Shown in pieces: positions 34,701 to 47,953 of a stretch of 64,000 nucleotides of DNA. The stretch lies in assembly GCA_023055425.1 (NCBI GenBank), contig JALGPY010000003.1, forward strand, positions 54,731,891 through 54,795,890. Direction: 5' to 3'. The notes under the pieces are model-generated. The model did no database searches and had not been told where the DNA came from. It worked only from the letters and a program-made list of their open reading frames with translations. The translations under genes were made by a program, and so were the position numbers. This DNA comes from Linanthus parryae (lineage: Eukaryota > Streptophyta > Magnoliopsida > Ericales > Polemoniaceae). Position 1 is the first letter of the stretch, and every line of letters begins with the position of its first letter.

Positions 34701-35159
34701 AGATGTCACAGGCACCATAGAAAAAGATGAAACCTTTGCATTCCCAGCTGATCCATGATTCTCAAAGTATGTCCGCTTGCCAAGCTTCAGACCAATTAAA
34801 GGCTCCCCAGATCCAACAGAAGCCTCTAGTGGAGAATTCTCAAACACATCAGCTCTTGGCAAGTCGTTCTTCTTGCTAAATCCATTAGCAACAGCATGAA
34901 ATGCCTCAAAACTTATCATGGTTGGTTTCAGTACCTCCTTTGGTGAAGTATCAGTGGAGGCAGATATGGACACTGAAGAACCATGCACCAATTCAGAGCT
35001 TGAACCACCACACCCACCTTCGGAGAGATTAAATGATCCTGTTTCGAATTCTCCCTCTTCTACAATTCCCCAGCTTGTCGGTTGTTTCTTTGGGCTAGCG
35101 ATGGTTTTCGAATTGTACATGACGAGGTTTTCCCAATCCCACTTTGTGTTCCAATCCAT
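31739..35159 (-). CDS. SPL: SBP-box transcription factor, SPL2/10/11 type
   Basis: Four coding exons on the minus strand (35159-34504, 34282-34146, 33648-33385, 32070-31739) join in phase at GT-AG junctions to give 462 residues. The N-terminus MDWNTKWDWENL and the GEPLIGLKLGKRTYFE block are typical of the SPL2/10/11 group. The SBP domain lies at about residues 172-248. Zinc site 1 is C173, C178, C195, H198; site 2 is C214, C217, H221, C233. A bipartite nuclear signal (KKKSCRRR ... ARRRK) overlaps its end. As in other SPL genes, intron 1 splits the domain after the CQQCSR block. The protein should act in the nucleus, binding GTAC-core DNA to control phase change, leaf and flower development; this is family knowledge. 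Post-transcriptional control by miR156 is indicated by the site in the last exon. Assignment to SPL2 versus SPL10/11 needs a tree. Confidence 0.93.
31997..32016 (-). promoter_or_regulatory. miR156/157 target site in SPL coding sequence
   Basis: On the minus strand this reads GTGCTCTCTCTCTTCTGTCA, the canonical site, pairing with miR156 except for one mismatch near miRNA position 14. It encodes ALSLLS at about residues 372-377 in the last exon. Known SPL genes with this site are cleaved or repressed by miR156 in juvenile tissue. Confidence 0.95.
32071..33384 (-). other. SPL intron 3 with AT-rich inserted sequence
   Basis: A 1314-bp intron. Its middle, about 32430-32780, is AT-rich and has weakly similar inverted ends: gggatagtttggatgtactg on the left and, on the minus strand, ggggcatgtttggtacc on the right. 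It may be an old hAT-like MITE, but no target duplication was found. A run of about 30 A (from 32777) follows. Confidence 0.35.
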
Positions 35160-36900
35160 TGCAGATAAGGTATTTAGCTTTTACTAATTTCACTCAATCT
35201 CCATAGAACAGAGAAGCAACTGGGCAGAAGCAGCAAGAACAAATCTGTTTCCATCAACCAAAAAGAAAAAAAGTCGGTACAAGTGAGAAATAACATCTGA
35301 TGCTCAAAAGCAAGACAGAAAGTAAAGTGAAAAGGCACACAGTATGGCCACAGGAAAGCCTGAAAGGACATGAACATAACAGAAGAATTTAGAGATTTTA
35401 TAAAGGCAACTACACAAGAACATAAGCATGTGATGTCTAAGCTCTACCCATCAAGGAAAACCCCCCATTTCATGAATGTTCCTTCAGATCTATTCTTGCA
35501 GAGTTACAATAAGATCAAAATCAAAACATCACACTTATTGACTAAGACCTCCTCAAGTAAACCGGAATGATACCAAATGCACACACAGAGACAACAGAAT
35601 CATATTCCTCACACAATATTCACAGACAATATTGATTAGAATCCAAAAGGGGGCCAGAAATTCTAGATTTGAAGATGACCAGCATGTTACTACCTATCGA
35701 CAATTAGCAGAAATCAAAGTCACAATCATTTTTACAGAAAACAGAGTATATTTCTTCAAGACCCTAAAGCAACAATGGTAACTTTACTCTCCACTCATGC
35801 CTTATCCAAATTTAACTTTTTAAGTCTCCATATTTTTCCTCTTCCTGGACAATTTCATGATGAAGCTACAGTGACCAAGATTTAGCTATATGTAAATTCC
35901 AAAAAATCAGCTCCCAGATCTATCTATCCTGCTTCTATCAATCACAGTAGCAGTGTATCCATAATTAGTTAAACAGTCAAGTTTCACTTTTACTGTCATG
36001 ATTCACATACACCCTTTGGAAACAGTACAAAAACAGCTGCTCAATGCATTATTGGTTCCACTAGCACAAAGGGGCCAAAACATCAAAACCATGTTTTAGC
36101 ACAATTCACAGAGGAAGCAAAACAATTTCCGATCTAAACCCAGTCATGAAAAGTTATTATTCATCTCTATGATCTATCAAACCACCTAATCAAGAATCAT
36201 TGAACAAAACCCACAAAACAAAGCATTCAACAGAGTCTTGCAGAGCGAGAAAACCCAATAAAGCTCACTCAGTTTTCTGGGTTTCGTCGAATGGAAACAG
36301 AGCAGCTTAAGGTTTCCATTCTAGGGTTTTGAATGGACAAAACCCAGAAAAAAAAGGAGGAATCAATCAATCTTTCCCGAGAAAAGTCGGAAAGGAAACG
36401 ACAAGATTTGCTTCGGAGCTTCGTGAAATCAAAGTACCCCAGAAATTGATGCATCAACCAACAATCAAGTCCAGACCTAATATGGAAAGTGCTCAGATGT
36501 TTCTCTGAAATCGGAAATAAAGAAGAAAAGCAAAAAAGATGTACTACCAACACAAACCCACAAAATATTGAATTCTTGAAACAAACAAACAACAAACCCA
36601 TTAATGCAAATCAACAAAATCACTCCACCGATTTCGATTTCACCACATAATAAACTAGGGTTCATGATAGTGATAGTAGAAAACAGTGAGAGTTTCAGGG
36701 GAAAGAAAACAGAAAAAAGAAAGAGATCTTAACCAGAAATGAGGCCGGAAGAGGTAGCTGAGCCTTCTCCTTTCCAAATCCGATACTTTTTACCTCGCCA
36801 ATTCCGAGAAAACCACCGCAGAAATATGTATTTGCAGAGAGAGAGAGAGAGAGAGAGTGGTGTTACTGCAACTTCTGCAGCTACAGCTAGTGATACTAGT
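35160..36900 (-). other. 5' UTR and 5' UTR intron of the SPL gene
   Basis: A likely leader exon lies at about 36735-36890 on the minus strand. It contains a CT microsatellite (36838-36857) and ends TTTCTG|GTTAAG. A good acceptor, TTCTGCCCAG, ends at 35220, leaving 35219-35160 as the rest of the leader before the ATG. The 1.5-kb intron between them has no coding content. The model is inferred from splice signals only. Confidence 0.5.
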
Positions 36901-37440
36901 CCATTACTACTAGTGGTGAGGGAGGGGGTATAGTAATGGTGAGTACAGGACAGAGAAGGTTACCGATTATTGACAAAGGGATGGAGGAGGGTCTTTGGAC
37001 ATTTTCCAATGAGAAAGGAAGAAGAAAAAGGCTGTGGGAGAAATCGGACGGTGTACACTTTACCAAATCAAGAAAGCTCTCAAGAGAGAGAGAGAGGGAG
37101 AGAGAATGTGTGAGCTGTTTTTCACGCAGTGGTGTAAAAAGCATGGGTAGAGGAAAGTGGGTCCGGATGGTTTTCTATCTGCTGCTTCCGGAGCATAAAA
37201 CTGCCAAAGGCAGATACTTCCAAAATACAGTGTAGTCTTTCATTATTGGGTGCTTTGTTTTTTTCCTTATTATCTTGTCTCAAAAATATTTTGATGAAAA
37301 AGAAATTGTTCCAAAAAACAGAAAATATTTTGAAAATGATCTCAAGGGAAAGCAAATTGTGGAATGTGCGCATTCTAATTTTAATGGAGAAATATAGAGT
37401 CAAAACAAAAATTAAAATTAAAATACGATCTTCAACACAT
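36901..37440. promoter_or_regulatory. Probable SPL promoter region
   Basis: Upstream of the inferred leader exon on the minus strand. It contains a second GA/CT-rich tract (about 37080-37105). No clear TATA box was identified. The left edge of a LINE lies at about 37443. Confidence 0.35.
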
Positions 37441-37442
37441 AT

Positions 37443-40400
37443 ATTTTTTTTGAGGTGAAAACTTCTCATATCAATAAACTGATGAAACTGTTACATCATG
37501 AATAATAGCATTTGAGAGCCAAGACCGTAAAGCTAAATTTCAATCTTCATCAGTTGGTGTCGTCGGAGCACGAATAACCAGAAAGTTTGCCACTTGATTT
37601 GCCTCATGTCGTACCCAATTAACCTTCTTTGCTTCGAAGTTGGTGAGAACCTGAATCGCTCTTGCAATCAAATCAGCAACAATTATCAAGTTTTCCGGCT
37701 GTCGTCTTCTATCAGCTTTTTCCAGGTGCTCAAGCAATATTTTAGCATCTCCTTCAAAGCAGATCTTTGCTCCCCATCTCAAACACAAATCGAATTCCAA
37801 CTCTCATTGTCGTCGCCTCAACCTCCTTTGCGCTGTGGTAGCCTCGAATGGCGAAGCATATGGTGCCAATGCAGACCCCCTCCCCACAGAGTAACCCCTC
37901 CCCTGGCTGTACCCGATTCCCGGTCAAAAGCGCCATCGAAGTTGACATAGCCAAAGCCCGGATCTGGTCGCTTCCAGGTCCGATAATCAACACTGACTGC
38001 AGTGCTATGTTGATATTCTTTCCCAGCTTTGTCGAACTCTTCAGTTCGGGCATAGACTTCTGAGATCAGTTGCTCAATATCCTTTAGTTTTCTGTTAGGA
38101 AAATTGCGTTTCAGCGGTTCAAGAGTTCCAAAAAGTATTTTAAAAACAATAATATGTTTCCTTTGTCTGCCACCTTCATGTGATGTTCCCTAACCCACAA
38201 GGAGAAGCAAAATGGCTCCTCTCCAACTGTAATCTTTGAATTCTTAGTCTTTCCCATACTTCCTTGGTAACTTTACACTCGGTTAACAAGATCCTTTCGT
38301 TTTCCCCGAAATGGTCACAGTGGGGACACAAATTTGGGATTGGAACTTGTCTTCGGTTCAGATTATGAGCAGTTGGAAGAATTTGGTGAATGCACTTCCA
38401 AATAAAATGAATAACACTTTTTTGAAGCTTGTGTTTCCAGAGGGTCTTGCAAGTTGGATCCGTGGCACCTCATGTTGTATTCGATTCATAAACCTCTGTT
38501 CGCCGCAATGCCATTTGATTCCCCAATCATACATTATACAAGTCGTTATTCTCATATTGCCAAACAAGCCGGTCTTTCCTTGTAGCTGCTGGTATGGAGA
38601 TAGTTGCAATCATTTGGGCGTTTATCTCCCATAGCTTATTTTGTATGCTGGCCATATTCCATGTACGATCTGCGTTTATAAGAGTGCTAACCTTAACATT
38701 AGCATGGGATTAGGGGTAATACCTTGTAATTATGAGTACTTGAGATCCAAGGGTCGTTAAGAGCCACTGTATTTCTTTCAGCGTTGTTCCATTTCCTTGC
38801 GCGATCATTTCACGACCATGTAGAGTACTCCGCCATGCATAGGAAGGCGCATACCCCAAATCCGCAGTCATAAAGCTTTTTTGAGCAAAGTACTTCGATT
38901 TAATTACTCGACTAATAATGGAATCCAGTTTCAAATGATCCTCCAAGCTTGTTTTGCTAGAATCGGCTGGTTAAAGAGCTTTAAGTCCTTGAATGCCAAT
39001 CCACCCTCTTATTTGGATTTTTTTATTTGTTTCCAAGAGAACCATGAAATACCTCTTTCTTTTCCGTAACTGGTCCACCAAAATTCTCGGATCGTGGCTT
39101 CTCTTGTCGGGACTCCAGAGGATAAGCAAATGGCTAATTTCTCTAGGTTGATATGTTGTCCTGATGCTCTTCCATACGCCTCGATTAACTGTAAAGTGTG
39201 TTGCTATTTTCTCTATTGTAAAAGATAGACTATCATCAGCAAAAAAAAAATATATATGGGAGATCACTGGTCCTCCTCTCGATGCCCTCCCTAGTCATGC
39301 TACCCTCACTGAGTGATGTTAGTAACTTCTTTAGATAAGAACTCACTGCAACGGAGGAAGATGTAAGGGGAGAAAGGACACCCCTATCTCAGTCCCCTCT
39401 CAGGAATGACTATTCCTGTCGCAGCTCCATTTCGTACAAAGGCATAACTGACTGTGGAGATACAGTTGCGAATCAGAGATATGAATATTTGGCCAAACAC
39501 TATGTGAAAGAGAGCCTCGCGAGTAAATTTCCACTCAAACATGTCATATGCTTTACTCATGTCGACTTTTAGGGTTGGGAAGCCCTTCTTACCCTTCTTC
39601 ATTATCTTGGGAGAATGTGTTACTTTAAACACAGTGAGGATATTATCAGTGAAAAGTCTTACGGGAAAAAAAGTGCTCTGTTCTCTGAGATGAGGCTTGG
39701 AAGCAACCTCTAGAGTCTATTCGCAGGAGCTTTAGCAATAAGTTTATACATTAGTGTTCCTAAGCTAATTGGTCTATACTCACAAGTTTTCATTGGTTTC
39801 TTTGTTTTGGGGATGAGGGAAATCATATTAGAATTAAATACCTCCAAACTAGAACCATTATTCAGAATATCGAGAATTGTATTTGTTACATTGTTTCCCA
39901 CAATTTTCCAATATATTTGGAAAAACCCTGCATTAAATCCATCCGTTCTGGCGCCTTATCTGGGGTCATCTAAAACAAGGCATCTTTCACTTTCTTGGTT
40001 TTATACAGATTGTCCATTAATTGTTTTATCCTTACTCGTAATATTTTCATCCATAGTATGAAGTACTGTCTCTATATCTTTCATAGGTTGGTCTTGCAGA
40101 GGCAAACAAGGTCTTGAAGTGTTCTTCCAATACTATCGTGATATGTTCATATTTGGTTACCCATACTCCTGCATTATTATCAATACACTGAAAGTTGTTC
40201 CTTGCTCTTCTTATAGTGGCACTTTGGTGAAAGAAATGTGTGTTTGATCTCCATGTTTTAGCCATAATGTTTGTGATCTTTGCGCCCACATGATCTCCTA
40301 TTCTTTCAACAATTTATTATACTCCAACGTACACTGCTTTTTTCGTGTATCACCTCTCTGGTTTGGTGTCGGCTATCAAGCTGTGAAATTCGCTCGCAAA

Positions 40401-42690
40401 GCAGCTTGGTCCTTACACGTACGATGCCAAAAACCTCTTTGTTCCCAGCTTTACAAACTCCTTCGAGGCCTGTTAGCTGTTGTTTGTCGAAGCCATATTT
40501 CCTTCCTCCCAATTGTCTTTAACAACCTTTTCTAAGTTCGGATGTGACATCCTCATGTTTTCAAACTGAAAATGGCGATTCTTGAATGGTATACTGACAA
40601 CCCAATAAAGAAAAATGGGAGCATGATCCGAGTTAGGTCGACATAGATGATTAATTTGGGCTCCTTGAAACTTTTCGAGCCAATGGGTGTTCGCTACCAC
40701 CCTATCAAGACATTCTCTAATGTTGTCCTCCCCTTACTGATTGTTGTTTCAAGTGAAACGACTTGAAAAACCATATTCAATATGTCCGGCCTCATTCAAC
40801 ACATATCTAAAATGAGAAAGTTGGGTATAACTGACCCCCTTCCCACCTTCCATCTTTGAATTGGTCGTTACCGTGTTGAAGTCATCGACAACACACCACG
40901 GAAAATTTGAATGTGGAGCTAGTCTTCGTAACAGTTCCCAGAGGTGTCGATGATCCACTCTATTTGGTTCTAACTTGTAAACTTCCACAAGAAATTACCA
41001 TCTTCTTAAATTATGTTTGGATCAATATGTGAAGGAGAGAAATTGATAATACTTACTTGCATGTTGTGCTTCCAAAGGAGCGCTATCCCTCCTTTTCATC
41101 CGATACTTTCAACTAAAAAAAATTTTGCATACACCAATTTGACACACACACTTTCCATCTGACTCCACTTAAGCTTGGTTTCAATAAAAAGAGCATGTTG
41201 GGAGCTTGTTGCCTCACGAGATCGCCAAGCGAGAGGAACATGCAAGGATTCAAAAGCTCACACATGTTCTAACTAATGAGACACATTATGCTTGGCGTAG
41301 GTGAACCGCACCTTCCACCACTATCGCAGTTGAGGTCTTTAAGGCGCCCCTCCGTTTACTACGAGAAACCTCTGTCCAATTCATGTTGCTCGGAATGATA
41401 ATTCCACTTCCACCCCACCTCCTCTTCCTCTTCCTTGATTACCTCTTCCCGGTTAACCCCTTGTTGGTTTAGCTATATGGTTTGCATATTTCTCTTTCGA
41501 ATTTGGACTGAAACTGGTATCACTCACCTTTTTTTTTTACTTAAGAGGATTTGGTTGGTTGAGTTTAGCAATTGATTTCCCTTTGCTGGCGGCGAAGATT
41601 CTGGCATTCTCAGTCACCATCGGATCTTGGCCGAAAGGATAGTTAAAAACTTTGTTTAGTGTGTTTGATTGTTACTCTTGATCCCCTTTAACCTCCATCT
41701 TCGCAGACTCTTTGCCATTGTAAGTAAAAGCCCAGGTCCTAAACTGGCCCTTGTTTTGGCCTATGTTCATCATCTACATCCTTCGTCGACCTTTATGCTC
41801 GTGTAGAGGTGTGCCCATTCTTGTATTTTGATGCATATTTCTTCTCATCGTTTTTCTGAACTTGCTCATATGGATTGTTTTTCTTCCTCGAGGTAGGTCG
41901 AAAGATTATCCATTCACCGAAGCCGGGAGATTCTTGCCTTTTTTCTTCTTCTGTTTTTTCCGTACACGTCCAACTAGCATGGGTTAAATACCCACACCAT
42001 TCACACAATATCGAGATGCGCTCGTATTTGTAATCCCACCATACTATATCGCCATAACCGATATGTAAAATCCCCTTCGTAATGACTTGTGTGCTTTAAT
42101 TCAAACCCGAGCTCTTACATAGCCACCCCCTTCGCCTGATAACACCCTCTTGTCAGATTTGATGATTTCCCCCATCTTCGTAAGAACCTTACTAAGACCA
42201 CCCTCATTCCATAGAATGTAAGGAATATTCCAAACTTGAACCCACAATTCCATTGTAGCGAACGTTGCATTATCCGTGTGTGTCGCTGCTGCCCATGGCT
42301 TCAATAGAAGGGGAATTCCATCGAAGATCATGATCCCCCTACCGATACTTTCTCCATTGCTGGTTTGGAGGGAAATTAAAAAACAAACCTATTAGGGCTT
42401 GTTTCACTTATTCTTACCTCCTTTATTCCCTCCCATATTTTCAAGAAGAGTACTTTCATATCCCACACATTGAAGTGTATTGACTGCAAGAAGGATTCAA
42501 TGAGGCATGGCCCGAGGTTTTTGACAGAGAGAGGGAGTGTGTGTGTGTGTGTATGTTCAAGATTCCAAATTTAGCCTGCACAACCGCAGCCAACCTGACG
42601 AAGCTCAACCAGGGTTTGCGAATCTCCCATGAGTTTCTCGGGATTGGTGTCGCCCCCTTTATGTGATATTTTCTAGCACCGATCACTTCC
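37443..42690 (-). mobile_element. Near full-length, decayed L1-type LINE
   Basis: Reading leftward, ORF1 comes first with a DUF4283-like segment (42331-42101, MELWVQVWNIPYILW) and a zinc knuckle CEWCGYLTHASWTC near 42005. ORF2 endonuclease follows (40988-40749, PWCVVDDFNTV), then reverse transcriptase (39901-39710, MISLIPKTKKPMKTCEYRPI; 39632-39384; FADDSLSF near 39240). Next are a zinc-binding region (38946-38710) and RNase H (about 37960-37540, YVNFDGAFDRESG to EANQVANFL). A short A run (T at 37443-37450 on the plus strand) marks the 3' end. Many stops and frame breaks occur. Between FADD and the GGL-type block about 95 residues are missing compared with the LINE at 28867-31031. Confidence 0.8.
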
Positions 42691-43900
42691 TATCATGTGT
42701 TCGTGTGTCCCCTCTTGCATATTAGGAGCTGTTTCATTGTTGTTTTATAGAACCAGGTAAGATGTATTCATCATTGTTGAGTCAACTCTAGATCTATGTC
42801 TTCTTGGATCTAGAGCTTCTACCCATTCTCTCTACCTATCTAGAACAACCTTATAAGTTTTTTTTCAAAATCTTTAGTTTTATTTTGTGTCAAATTTGTT
42901 TTTAAGACGCCCTACCCATAGGAGTATGGAAGATCGTGAACACTATGGTTGATCTGTCGGGTAGTTGAACCGCCTAGGTCCCTAGCCTATCTTTTGTAGC
43001 TGTTTGTGTCGCTAGGAGTATTCCTCTACTCCATCCTAGTGCATTTCTATCTAGATATGAAAATCTAAACCCCAATTAGGTTGTCCTTAGTGTCTTCCTA
43101 TCATGTGCTCATAGATGTGTGTTTCCCCCTCTTCGACAGGGCTAATTATGTTCCCTCTTCTATAGGGATTTTGTTGTATCACTCATCATATATTCCTTGT
43201 GTTTATAATTGAACCGTATGTCTAGGATCCTTGGTCTTGTACATTGTTTGCCTATCCTACTGGTTCATATCTTATCTTAGCACACAACCACTTTCTCATA
43301 GAATTATTCACATACCAACACGTATATGGTTGCTCACTTTACGAAATGGTGAAACCGTCATAAGGCATTAGATTCGAGCAGGTGGCTCATTGAGTCCTCA
43401 TGTCTGTAGTTCAACGAACCGAGCTAGTGTGTTGGTTTCCAAATGAATTCAAGTGTGTCTTGGATTACCTTGCCGGGGTGATATACTGTTGTAGAAACTA
43501 AGCAGATAATGTTGTTTACATGTTATGTTAGCATGGTTACATATGTATTAGAGGGTTTCATGCAATATAAAGCGTCTAGCACTAGTTGGTGCATGCATGT
43601 CAGTTTTCACCCTTCACTAGGCTTCACATTGGGGTGATATTTCAAAAGAAGGTTTCTCGCGTAAGAATCTGGTGTCTTGTGTACTGTCTTTATTTACTAT
43701 TTAGTTTACTTATTTGATTACTATATAGTTATCGCCCAATGTCTTGTTTAGTATCTTTACGCGATATCTAAGATGAAGTAGATTAGATCTTATTACACTG
43801 TTAATCATTTTTTCTATTGAATAACTAAATTGTTCATTGACCCTTAGTTTTATTGGTGTACCACTGCACTATAAATGTTGAGAACGGTATACACGCTCGT
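42691..43900. other. Unassigned stretch, possibly LINE leader or another repeat
   Basis: No recognisable protein fragments, terminal repeats or target duplications were found. It could be the 5' UTR of the LINE to its left or an unrelated decayed element. Confidence 0.25.
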
Positions 43901-45600
43901 ACTTGCATGAGCTCATATCATCTGTTAAACTTTATACCCACTTTTAGTGCTAATATACACAAAAATAATTTGACAAACTCCCCCCCCCCTTAGCTGGGAA
44001 AACTCGCACATGAATAATGAAATTTTACTGTAGGGGACCATAGCATCCCAGCCCCCATACTACCTACACGATCTACCAAGAAATTTGTGAAAATAACTAT
44101 TGCCATATTTATTTCTCATAAAAGAGACCTTTTATTTTTTCACCTTAAAAATATGCCTCTGGAGAATGAAGATTAACAACCTTCCCGGACTCCTGCCAGC
44201 TCCTTGACAATTCTATGTCAAGAGCTGCATTGGTCCCCTTGGGACCAATTGGGTATAGTCACCTCCACCCATTCAGAATCCTTGTCATATTTCAATCCAA
44301 AAAATCTCTTTTTCATCAATTTCTTTTCTGGTGCTATCCTCATCAACTTCCATGAAGTCTTATTCTCTTCTTTTCATTGTCTTATTCCCCAAAATAAAAA
44401 AGGGCCATGATGTCTTCCTTGCTCTCTTACCACACGTATCCATTGTATCGAATTTTCCCGTTTGAGTTTTGGGCCGCCTCCTCTCTCACAATTAGGGTCT
44501 CTCACAAACTTCAAGGACCACCAACATTTAAGCTTATCATTATGTGGGCTTTCTTCTACCAATGGATTCTTATTTTGCCTGACTTGTTGAAGCCCATGTA
44601 GCAATAAAACTTGGCCCCTTTTACATGTCCATTCATCTTATTCATTCAAACTTAAGAACACATTTAACTTCTTACAATATGCCAACAACTCGTTTTCAAA
44701 CTATGGATAATGTTGTTCTCGTTGAATTTCTCGTAACTTCCAACCGACTGTTTCTCTTCCCTTGTTGTTGTGGCTCTTCCTCTTCTCTCGCATCCGCAAT
44801 GGGTATTGTCGTGGACCTTGTATGGATGAAAGGTGGCAGAATGACTGCAAGAGCGATCAACGTCTTGCTATCAATGCTATACGACTAACTTTAGCTATCA
44901 TCCAAGTATGTATGTCCTATATACGAGGTTTAGCTCTCAACTAGATATGAATAGGGATTCTCCACCCTCTACTTTCCTTGTGCTTGAAATGTTTAGACCA
45001 GAGTCAATTATGCCACATTGTTCACATATCTTAGGTAACCTCTCGTATATGAGCTCCACATTGGTTAAAATTTGGTCGTGCGACTTCAATCTAGCCTATT
45101 TGTGAATAGTCTTTAAGACATCGAGCATTACAGTTATTAGTTCTATTCTTCATTCTCTCGAAGCCTTTTCTATTTCCTTGAATTCTATCAGTTCACTGAA
45201 CTTGCTTACTATCTTCTTGGGGAACTTCCAAACTTCAAGAGAGGAGAGTTCTTGAGGATACCATTGATAAATCCTGAGCATGGTTCTATTTTTTAGGCAC
45301 AATCTCTTTGTTTTTGAACAACCGAGGGCTCCTTTTCAAAGTCCTTTCTAGATCTTCACTCTCTTTGAAGAAGAATTTAAAAAAATACCCTGGATAAGCT
45401 CCACCTTCAAACCTTTTTATTTTCCCAAAATCCAAACGTTTTTCTCCTTAGACCACAAGATTTTGCAGGGGTATTCCTCTAATTGCCTCTACTTCGTCAT
45501 CTTTCAAATCTATTTGCAGCTCCTCTTTTGAATGATTTCTTTCACCCGGTTTAATCCTTCTATCAAATCAAGTCCATCTCCTGCACTCATGGTTTGAGGA
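43901..45600 (-). pseudogene. Decayed LINE ORF1 and start of ORF2
   Basis: On the minus strand, from about 45590, MSAGDGLDLIEGLNRVKE is followed near 45330 by LERTLKRSPRLFKNKE, which resembles the DUF4283 segment of plant L1 ORF1. Further left, near 44540-44440, LNVGGP-SL-ETLIV followed by DIMALFYFGE fits the start of an L1 endonuclease. Many stops break it. It is a weak, inferred assignment from short matches. Confidence 0.4.
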
Positions 45601-46080
45601 CAGAAACCTTTGCGACGAGCATAGAACATAACTTAGTGCGGAAAAAAGATGATCTCCCTCTCTATACTTTAAAAATAAATTCAACGATTGACCAAAGAAT
45701 CAATGTTTTTAATCAACTATTGATAGTGGAAAGTATAAGCGTTTTTAAATGTTGGTAGTTCTTAGGTAGAAAACAATAAACAAATATTTTAACTCGGATA
45801 GAATTAACACATTGGAGGAAGAAAAAAAGGACTACTTCGCAAATCATATAGACATATTCGGTCCACGATAAAATCTCACCAGATTTATCATGATTAATTC
45901 CAATTTTTCGGAACACTAGAGGATTTTGGTCACCTAAAAAGGTGGCTCATGTTAAATCCTTACTTCGGCTTCATAAGCCCTCAGTTTTCATCATCTTGAA
46001 ACCCAATACGACGGTTCATTGTTTATTTACTTTTTCTAGGAGAATCAATATGCCCGACTTTCTCTTTTAATCAGCATCAT
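45601..46080. other. Unassigned AT-rich stretch
   Basis: No recognisable features were found between the minus-strand LINE remnant and the plus-strand LINE that follows. Confidence 0.25.
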
Positions 46081-46087
46081 GATTCTC

Positions 46088-46550
46088 ATATTTGGATTCT
46101 TTGGGAGGGGAATGTATTCCCAAAATCGTGTCCAGTCCTGTGATTACTTTTGAATGGTTGGGGTGTCCGATTCTAATGATAAATTTATGGGCTATCTTAC
46201 TGCCGTTAATTCCTCATGTCTTAGGTCAGGCAGACGAACGTTATGGCAATATCTCATTTTCTTGCCTCAACTATAGATCCTTGGCTAATAAGTGGCGAAT
46301 TTAATGTTACGGGAGAAAATTGGAGGGGGTGCTTTTGCCTAAAATTGTGTTCAGTCCTCTGATTACCTTTGAACATTTGGGGTCTTCGGTTCTAATGATA
46401 CATTTATGGGCTATCTTACTGTCGTTAATTCGTCATGTTTTAGGCCAGGTACACAAAATTTATGGCAAGATCTCATTTTTTGCCTCAAATATAGATCCTT
46501 GACTAATAAGTGGTGAATTTAATGTTACGGGAGAAAATTGGAGGGGGTGC
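46088..46550 (+). repeat. 218-bp tandem duplication in LINE endonuclease region
   Basis: Two imperfect copies lie offset by 218 bp. For example, gttacgggagaaaattgg begins at 46306 and again at 46524, and atttatgggctatcttactg occurs in both. The copies differ at many positions, so the duplication is old. Confidence 0.85.
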
Positions 46551-47357
46551 TTTTGATTATTTTTCTGTTGTCGAGTTTCAGGACTTTCATATGCAAGAAG
46601 GTATCTATGATGCTATTTTTAAGGATCTCGTTTCACACGGTGCAATGAAATAAATGGGTTGTCTAGGACTTATCAAATGTTAGATAGAGTTTTGATCACT
46701 TTGGCTTTATTACAGCGGTTTCCCCCAATTGTAGTCGAGCACTCGGCTCGGGGTGTCCCAGATCTCAGATCATACTCCTCTTGTTGTTTCGGGTTCTTCC
46801 CCTCATGATAAGGTCTCTCAATTTCGCTTCCACAAGAAGTCGTTGTCTCACCGCTCTTTCTTTGGTTTGGTCATGGAGAAATGGCATATAGATGTGGGAG
46901 AAGCCCCTATGTTTTCTTCCGCAAAGCTTCCGGCGCCCCTTCAATCTTTGGTCACTAAATTAAAGCTTCTCTAGAGCCAGCTTCGAAAATGGAATTTGGA
47001 GGTTTTTGGTAATATCACTCAGCGTATGACTAGACGTCAGGATGAGTTAATGCATTTGGATGATCTGATACAACCGGGTGCCAACTTTATAATCAGGAGT
47101 ATAACTTTGTTCGAGTTTCTTTGACCATGCATATGCACATGAGGAGTCTCTAATTCATGACAAATCCCGAGCTTGATGGTTACATGAGGGGGGGGGGGGC
47201 AAAACTATGCCCTTTTTCACGCATCTATCTGGGAGCGTAGAGAATGAATGCAATCTTTGTGCAAGGACCTCCGTAACTACTCAGACTATCTTCAATATTT
47301 GGGTCCTGAAGCCATTTCTTAATTTTAGGGAATTTTATCAGTGGACATTGTTCTCAA

Positions 47358-47953
47358 TAGGGCAGTAAGTGGTTCGGTTTGTTGCGTTTCTTGCTAAAAC
47401 CATTAACTGAACCGAATACATCTGTTTACTAATTCTGTAACCAAACCAAACCATTTGAAAGGATGAACCTAACCAAACGAAACTGAAAAATATCGGTTTG
47501 GTTTGGTTCGGTTCGTTGCGTCCGGTTTGCGTAAAAATTGTCGAATGGATATTATAATTCTACTTTGTCAACGAATTTCAAATTTGAAGTAACAAATAAA
47601 TAAAACATGCACAATTATCATTTTAGAGAGAAAATATGATGAAACGTGAGAAAAATGGAGAAGATTAAGATTAATATAATCATTTTAATTGAATCTATAT
47701 ACTCGTGTTTCACTTCTCTAGATTATTTAATATATGTTATGCAATATACATTGTAGTAAAACTACGTTAAGCACATATCGGTTCGGTTTGGTGCGGTGTG
47801 ATATTCTTACAAACCAAAAACTAAACCAAATAGATCGGTTTGTGAAAAATTGAACCGTTGATAAACCGAACATCCACAAAACCATCCAAAACCTAGCTTT
47901 TCGGTTTGGTTCGGTCGGTTTGACCGGTTTATTCGGTTGTTCTTACAGCCCTA
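47358..47953. mobile_element. Non-autonomous hAT-type element, 596 bp
   Basis: The ends are TAGGGCAGTAAG on the left and, on the minus strand, TAGGGCTGTAAG on the right: 12 bp with one mismatch. The 8-bp target duplication gttctcaa flanks it (47350-47357 and 47954-47961). Eight-base duplications and such ends are typical of hAT elements. The interior is filled with ggtttggttcggt-type words on both strands, giving long imperfect foldback potential. No transposase is encoded. It lies within LINE sequence. Confidence 0.85.
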
